A DNA stretch of 40,858 bases from a virus. Each line of letters begins with the position of its first letter. Position 1 is the first letter of the stretch. The notes below the pieces were generated by a model. The model saw only the letters and a list, made by a program, of their open reading frames with translations. It was not told where the DNA came from and made no database searches. The stretch is from the IMG/VR virus record IMGVR_UViG_3300012964_000020, positions 1-40,858 of that record, one strand, 5' to 3'. Of the stretch, positions 38,672-40,858 are shown piece after piece. The translations under genes were made by a program, and so were the position numbers.

Positions 38672-38823
38672 CACAGGCCATCGGGTTAATAGTATTGTTC
38701 ATCGGCTTCGTGATGCTGTTCGTTGCAGCTATCGTGCTGGGCACGGTTGTCGCCGTGATGTTTCTTATCAACGTATGCGTAGCGTTCTACGAGTACAGAA
38801 AACCTGAAGGAGAATCAGAATGA
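38668..38823 (+). CDS. Small membrane protein (51 aa)
   Basis: MTQAIGLIVLFIGFVMLFVA continues AIVLGTVVAVMFLINVCVAF, a hydrophobic stretch long enough for one to two transmembrane helices, then a short polar tail YEYRKPEGESE. GGAGG precedes the ATG. The last codons contain AAGGAG for the next gene, which starts at the overlapping ATGA. Palindrome copy 5 (38773-38796) lies inside its coding sequence. Small early membrane proteins of phages often alter the host envelope or block superinfection; unproven here. Confidence 0.65.
   Translation: MTQAIGLIVLFIGFVMLFVAAIVLGTVVAVMFLINVCVAFYEYRKPEGESE
38773..38796. repeat. 24-bp palindrome copy 5, inside a gene
   Basis: GTATGCGTAG-CGTT-CTACGAGTAC, two mismatches between arms. 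It codes VCVAFYEY in the membrane protein, so it is the only copy in coding sequence and may be a chance or degenerate copy. Confidence 0.45.
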
Positions 38824-38948
38824 CAACCGCGATCATTATCTATCTCTACTGCCTCGGCCTCTCCGCAGGTCTGGTCGTTGCCTTAGCCCTTGGGGCGGTG
38901 TTCTCAAAAGAGATTCGTCAAGGAGTACGAGATGAGTGGAACCGATGA
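38820..38948 (+). CDS. Small membrane protein (42 aa)
   Basis: MTTAIIIYLYCLGLSAGLVV followed by ALALGAVFSKEIRQGVRDEW. One transmembrane helix and a basic cytoplasmic-type tail. AAGGAG 6 bases before the ATG, with an ATGA overlap to the previous membrane gene, so the two are translated together. The next gene begins inside its 3' end (ATG 38932). Function unknown. Confidence 0.6.
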   Translation: MTTAIIIYLYCLGLSAGLVVALALGAVFSKEIRQGVRDEWNR

Positions 38949-39144
38949 AGCAATAAGGCAGGTACTGGCAGTACTCGCTATGAGTGAGGATATGTCTTTC
39001 GGAGACTTTATACAGCTCAAACGCTAATTGGGCGCTTATAGAGTTAGTCTTTTTGGCGCTGGGTATATCTGCTCCGGTACATCTAACAACATAGCCATAA
39101 CTCCGAAAGGCTTAGCCTTCCTGAAAGGAGAAGATCATGACTGA
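38932..39144 (+). pseudogene. Paralogue-family copy D, interrupted by in-frame TAA
   Basis: The frame codes SGTDEAIRQVLAVLAM and SFGDFIQLKR, then TAA at 39025-39027, then continues in the same frame with LGAYRVSLFGAGYICSG, and ends ITPKGLAFLKGEDHD. Both conserved ends of the family are present, and the closest relative is copy H (EAIRQILAVMVM; HIRQRVG), where Gln occupies the position of the stop: CAA to TAA is one transition. Other genes here use TAA as a normal stop, so it is not recoded genome-wide. Either a recent inactivation, or a 31-residue truncated product. The intact end still carries AAAGGAG and ATG for copy E. Confidence 0.75.
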
Positions 39145-39382
39145 CGCCGAGATTCGCCTGTTTCTAGCTGGTTGGTTGATGCACTTCGGCACCGATTCAG
39201 TTACGTGGCCTACTCGAAGCGCGTGTGCTTGGTACCATGATGAAATCCCCCATGACTGGGTAGCCTTGGATCCCCCACTACTTCAGTATTTCAACTACGA
39301 CGACGAGGATGGCCCAGCTCAGTTGAATGAGAAAGGGCTAGCCTTCCTGAAAGGAGACACTGATGGACAACCCAATGACTGA
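39137..39382 (+). CDS. Small paralogue-family protein, copy E
   Basis: 81-residue member of the family described at 2753. MTDAEIRLFLAGWLMHFGTD at the start and AQLNEKGLAFLKGDTDG near the end; the middle is acidic and aromatic (AWYHDEIPHDW; LQYFNYDDEDG). The ribosome site is embedded in the end of copy D. Unlike others it runs 7 residues past the KGD motif because the downstream start lies in another frame (ATG 39363), so the fusion of signal and coding end is preserved but shifted. Function unknown. Confidence 0.8.
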   Translation: MTDAEIRLFLAGWLMHFGTDSVTWPTRSACAWYHDEIPHDWVALDPPLLQYFNYDDEDGPAQLNEKGLAFLKGDTDGQPND

Positions 39383-39539
39383 GTATAGGGCGCCAGATGA
39401 AGGTAAGATGTACCCCATTTACCTGGCGGTGCGTGATACGCGTACTGGTGCGCTGTGGTATCTGAACCCAATCAATATTGAGGCGTGCTTCGCACGAGCA
39501 AACGATGAACAAAGACGACCTCCGCCTGTTCCTAGCTGA
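39363..39539 (+). CDS. Small protein between copies E and F (58 aa)
   Basis: Starts at an ATG behind AAAGGAG inside the end of copy E. TEYRAPDEGKMYPIYLAVRD then TRTGALWYLNPINIEACFAR, ending in a basic, Pro-rich tail (RRPPPVPS). The Y-P-I-Y-L-A-V-R-D-T-R-T-G-A-L-W-Y order suggests two beta strands. The tail is read through the start of copy F in another frame, so the last ~11 residues may be unconstrained. Unrelated to the paralogue family. Function unknown. Confidence 0.6.
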   Translation: MDNPMTEYRAPDEGKMYPIYLAVRDTRTGALWYLNPINIEACFARANDEQRRPPPVPS

Positions 39540-39726
39540 GTGGCTGATGCACTGTGGTGCAGATTGGTGCTGTCCTTTCTATCCGCCAGTACACCAATGG
39601 TATATATCAAGTGCTTATCACTGTAAGACGCTTCCGAACTACTTCGACTCGCGCGAAAAGGATAGGCTAGAGTTTAAACTTACGCCAGAAGCATTAGCCT
39701 TCCTGAAAGGAGAAGACCATGGATGA
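39505..39726 (+). CDS. Small paralogue-family protein, copy F
   Basis: 73-residue member of the family described at 2753. ATG 39505 gives NKDDLRLFLAEWLMHCGAD in register with copies E and G; the longer TTG form from 39478 does not. The end is KLTPEALAFLKGEDHG. The middle has two adjacent Cys (WCCPFYPP) and QWYIS. No clear SD; starts within the 58-residue gene, so re-initiation after that gene is likely. The last codons AAAGGAGAAGACCATGGATGA hold the start of copy G. Confidence 0.8.
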   Translation: MNKDDLRLFLAEWLMHCGADWCCPFYPPVHQWYISSAYHCKTLPNYFDSREKDRLEFKLTPEALAFLKGEDHG

Positions 39727-39955
39727 CGACGAGATGCGCCAGTTTTTGGCAACGTGGCTGATGTACTTTGGGACAGAGGCAGGTGATCCATATGATGCTA
39801 GTACGCCCGGCGGGTTGTGGTATGTGCGTGGTAGTGGGGTGTCTTTAGCTGATGCACGGACAGAGAACTTTTTAGTCCGCTGTGGTATAGCCTCACTTGA
39901 GTACCGCCTAACAGATAAAGGCTTGGCGTTTATCAAAGGAGAGGATCATGGATGA
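39719..39955 (+). CDS. Small paralogue-family protein, copy G
   Basis: 78-residue member of the family described at 2753. MDDDEMRQFLATWLMYFGTE and YRLTDKGLAFIKGEDHG are near-consensus ends. The middle (DPYDASTPGGLWYVRGSG, then SLADARTENFLVRCG) again differs from all other copies except the aromatic pair L-W-Y. Ribosome site AAAGGAG is coded by copy F. Its own end AAAGGAGAGGATCATGGATGA launches the 39-residue gene. Function unknown. Confidence 0.8.
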   Translation: MDDDEMRQFLATWLMYFGTEAGDPYDASTPGGLWYVRGSGVSLADARTENFLVRCGIASLEYRLTDKGLAFIKGEDHG

Positions 39956-40067
39956 AGTCGAAGAGTCATTTTATTTTTACACCAGCCACGACGAGGACGG
40001 CAAACCTGAGATCGTCATACCAGACGAGTTACTTGCGGGAGATTTCAATGACGACGAAGAGTTCTGA
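39948..40067 (+). CDS. Very acidic small protein (39 aa)
   Basis: MDEVEESFYFYTSHDEDGKP and EIVIPDELLAGDFNDDEEF. About 14 of 39 residues are Asp or Glu, so it could mimic DNA charge. The ribosome site AAAGGAG and start lie in the end of copy G; the GGGAG for copy H lies within this gene. Acidic DNA-mimic proteins are used by phages against host defence, but with this length the idea is only a suggestion. Confidence 0.6.
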   Translation: MDEVEESFYFYTSHDEDGKPEIVIPDELLAGDFNDDEEF

Positions 40068-40308
40068 AGACGAAGCGATCAGGCAGATACTTGCCGTGAT
40101 GGTAATGCAGGGTGGTCAGTTCGGTCCTGGTGAGTTGTATCACATACGACAGAGAGTGGGTATTATGCCCCAGGTGAATTTATTGCTGTACGGGTCTATA
40201 GAGTTCGTCGACACCGGCGAAGTCTCTTGGCGCATCACCGAGAAAGGTTTAGCCTTCCTACGCGAAGGAACAACTACCAAACTAGAGACTTGGCATGGAG
40301 CTACTTAA
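40048..40308 (+). CDS. Small paralogue-family protein, copy H
   Basis: 86-residue, most divergent member of the family described at 2753. SSEDEAIRQILAVMVMQGG has lost the W-L-M but keeps the helix, and RITEKGLAFLREG keeps the end with REG instead of KGE, followed by a new tail TTTKLETWHGAT. That tail is written by the CATGGAGCTACTTAA sequence which starts the Gly-rich gene and is repeated at 40600. Closest relative is broken copy D. GGGAG 8 bases upstream. Function unknown. Confidence 0.75.
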   Translation: MTTKSSEDEAIRQILAVMVMQGGQFGPGELYHIRQRVGIMPQVNLLLYGSIEFVDTGEVSWRITEKGLAFLREGTTTKLETWHGAT

Positions 40309-40615
40309 ATTAAACGGCAGCGGCTACGGCTACGGCGACGGCTACGGCGGCGGCAGCGGCTACGGCGGCGGCTACGGCAACGGCAGCGGCAACGGCTACG
40401 GCCGCGGCAACGGCAACGGCATCGGCAGCGGCTACGGCTACGGCAGCGGCATCGGCAGCGGCATCGGCAGCGGCATCGGCGACGGCAACGGCAACGGCAG
40501 CGGCAGCGGCTACGGCGACGGCACACCTGAGCAGTTGTTCATGCGGATGGTGTTTAATGCAGCAATTTATAAGGATATGAGGATAACCTGTAAGGTGCAG
40601 CATGGAGCTACTTAA
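40295..40615 (+). CDS. Gly-X repeat protein, copy 1 (106 aa)
   Basis: MELLKLNG, then about 35 dipeptides Gly-X where X is Tyr, Ser, Asp, Asn, Ile, Gly or Arg, then a unique C-terminus TPEQLFMRMVFNAAIYKDMR, ITCKVQHGAT. Within the repeat every Gly is GGC and every X codon ends in C, so the DNA is (GGC-NNC)n. The SD is weak. Starts inside copy H. The conserved non-repeat ends, shared with copy 2, support a real gene. A flexible or self-assembling region is likely; the function is unknown. Antisense frames through the repeat are open only because of its composition. Confidence 0.65.
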   Translation: MELLKLNGSGYGYGDGYGGGSGYGGGYGNGSGNGYGRGNGNGIGSGYGYGSGIGSGIGSGIGDGNGNGSGSGYGDGTPEQLFMRMVFNAAIYKDMRITCKVQHGAT

Positions 40616-40858
40616 ATTAAACGGCTACGGCGGCGACTACGGCGGCGACTACGGCGACGGCCGCGGCAGCGGCAGCGGCTACGGCAGCGGCAGCGGCTAC
40701 GGCATCGGCGACGGCAGCGGCAGCGGCAGCGGCTACGGCATCGGCTACGGCGACGGTAGCGGCGACGGCAGCGGCAGCGGCTACGGCTACGGCAGCGGCG
40801 ACGGCACACCTGAGCAGTTGTTCATGCGGATGGTGTTTAATGCAGCAATTTATAAGGA
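40602..40858 (+). CDS. Gly-X repeat protein, copy 2, 3' end outside window
   Basis: Tandem duplicate of the previous gene, same start MELLKLNG and, after a different series of about 31 Gly-X units (more Asp and Gly at the start, YGGDYGGDYGDG), the same unique segment TPEQLFMRMVFNAAIYK, cut by the window end. AAGGTG lies before the ATG, inside the end of copy 1. One GGT codon is the only departure from GGC. The two copies have near-identical flanks but different repeat order, so the repeat changes faster than the rest. Confidence 0.65.
   Translation, partial: MELLKLNGYGGDYGGDYGDGRGSGSGYGSGSGYGIGDGSGSGSGYGIGYGDGSGDGSGSGYGYGSGDGTPEQLFMRMVFNAAIYK

Larger units (their letters stand above)
40293..40858 (+). 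repeat. Tandem 307-bp duplication with internal GGCNNC repeat
   Basis: Two direct copies begin with the same 26 bases at 40293 and 40600 and share the unique 3' block starting GCACACCTGAGCAGTTGTTC (40521 and 40804). Between them is a low-complexity hexamer tract of GGC alternating with TAC, AGC, GAC, AAC, ATC, CGC or GGC. The window stops inside the second copy; more copies may follow. Confidence 0.85.

Noticed and set aside
38932-39144. Genome-wide recoding of TAA as an amino acid
   Set aside because: Several intact genes here end at TAA (for example at 35427, 37986-region neighbours and 40308), and reading through them gives overlap with unrelated frames.
40310-40809. Long antisense frames opposite the Gly-X genes (Arg/Cys- or Ala/Val-repeats)
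   Set aside because: Stops are excluded simply because the DNA is GGC-NNC; no ribosome sites and no non-repeat conserved ends.
1-40858. tRNA genes, integrase or lysogeny repressor
   Set aside because: No cloverleaf, tyrosine/serine recombinase motif or CI-like operon was found on either strand by reading; a tRNA scan and profile search would be needed to exclude them formally.

Overview
The window is most of the genome of a tailed double-stranded DNA phage, probably a podovirus of a Gram-negative (proteobacterial) host. The virion genes match podovirus families: TerS/TerL, a large portal, a Mu gpT-like major capsid protein, adaptor and connector proteins, a P22 gp10-like tail hub and very large internal (ejection-type) virion proteins. 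A nested Rz/Rz1 spanin pair with a lipobox implies a host outer membrane. Promoters are sigma-70-like and ribosome sites are AAGGAG-like. No integrase, excisionase or CI-type repressor is visible. No DNA polymerase lies in the window. The left end cuts into a primase-helicase gene and the right end cuts into a glycine-rich gene, so both ends are internal to something longer.

Layout. 1-3.6 kb (+): the 3' end of a replication operon (AEP-type primase fused to a helicase) followed by four small overlapping genes. 3.6-34.3 kb (-): the late operon, read from 34.3 kb down to 3.6 kb. In order it holds terminase, portal, a GroES-like co-chaperonin, scaffold, capsid, a metallophosphoesterase, minor virion proteins, connectors, a tail fibre, the lysis block (holin-like proteins, a DUF5675 protein, Rz/Rz1), the tail hub, a second fibre, two tiny membrane proteins, and the internal virion proteins with an embedded GNAT acetyltransferase. 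The late operon is re-initiated internally: two terminators are each followed at once by a promoter. 34.3-34.7 kb: a divergent control region with opposing promoters. 34.7-40.9 kb (+, except one - gene): early/accessory genes, nearly all small and translationally coupled.

The accessory region is the most unusual part. It holds (i) eleven near-palindromic GTACGNCGTAC-type sites spaced about 21 bp (two helical turns), overlapping a consensus promoter, just upstream of a helix-turn-helix gene and about 200 bp from an AT-rich tract; (ii) a family of eight short paralogous proteins (two at the left end, six at the right) with conserved ends and a hypervariable middle; their C-terminal Lys-Gly-Glu-Asp-His motif is also the ribosome site and start codon of the next gene; (iii) five dispersed 24-bp palindromes related in half-site to the array; and (iv) two tandem genes for (Gly-X)n proteins built almost only from NNC codons. 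One family member is interrupted by an in-frame TAA.

Inference: the late strand builds and releases virions, while the early strand carries replication plus a rapidly changing set of small host-interaction or regulatory proteins, probably under control of the HTH protein. Functions of the paralogue family and of the Gly-rich genes are unknown.
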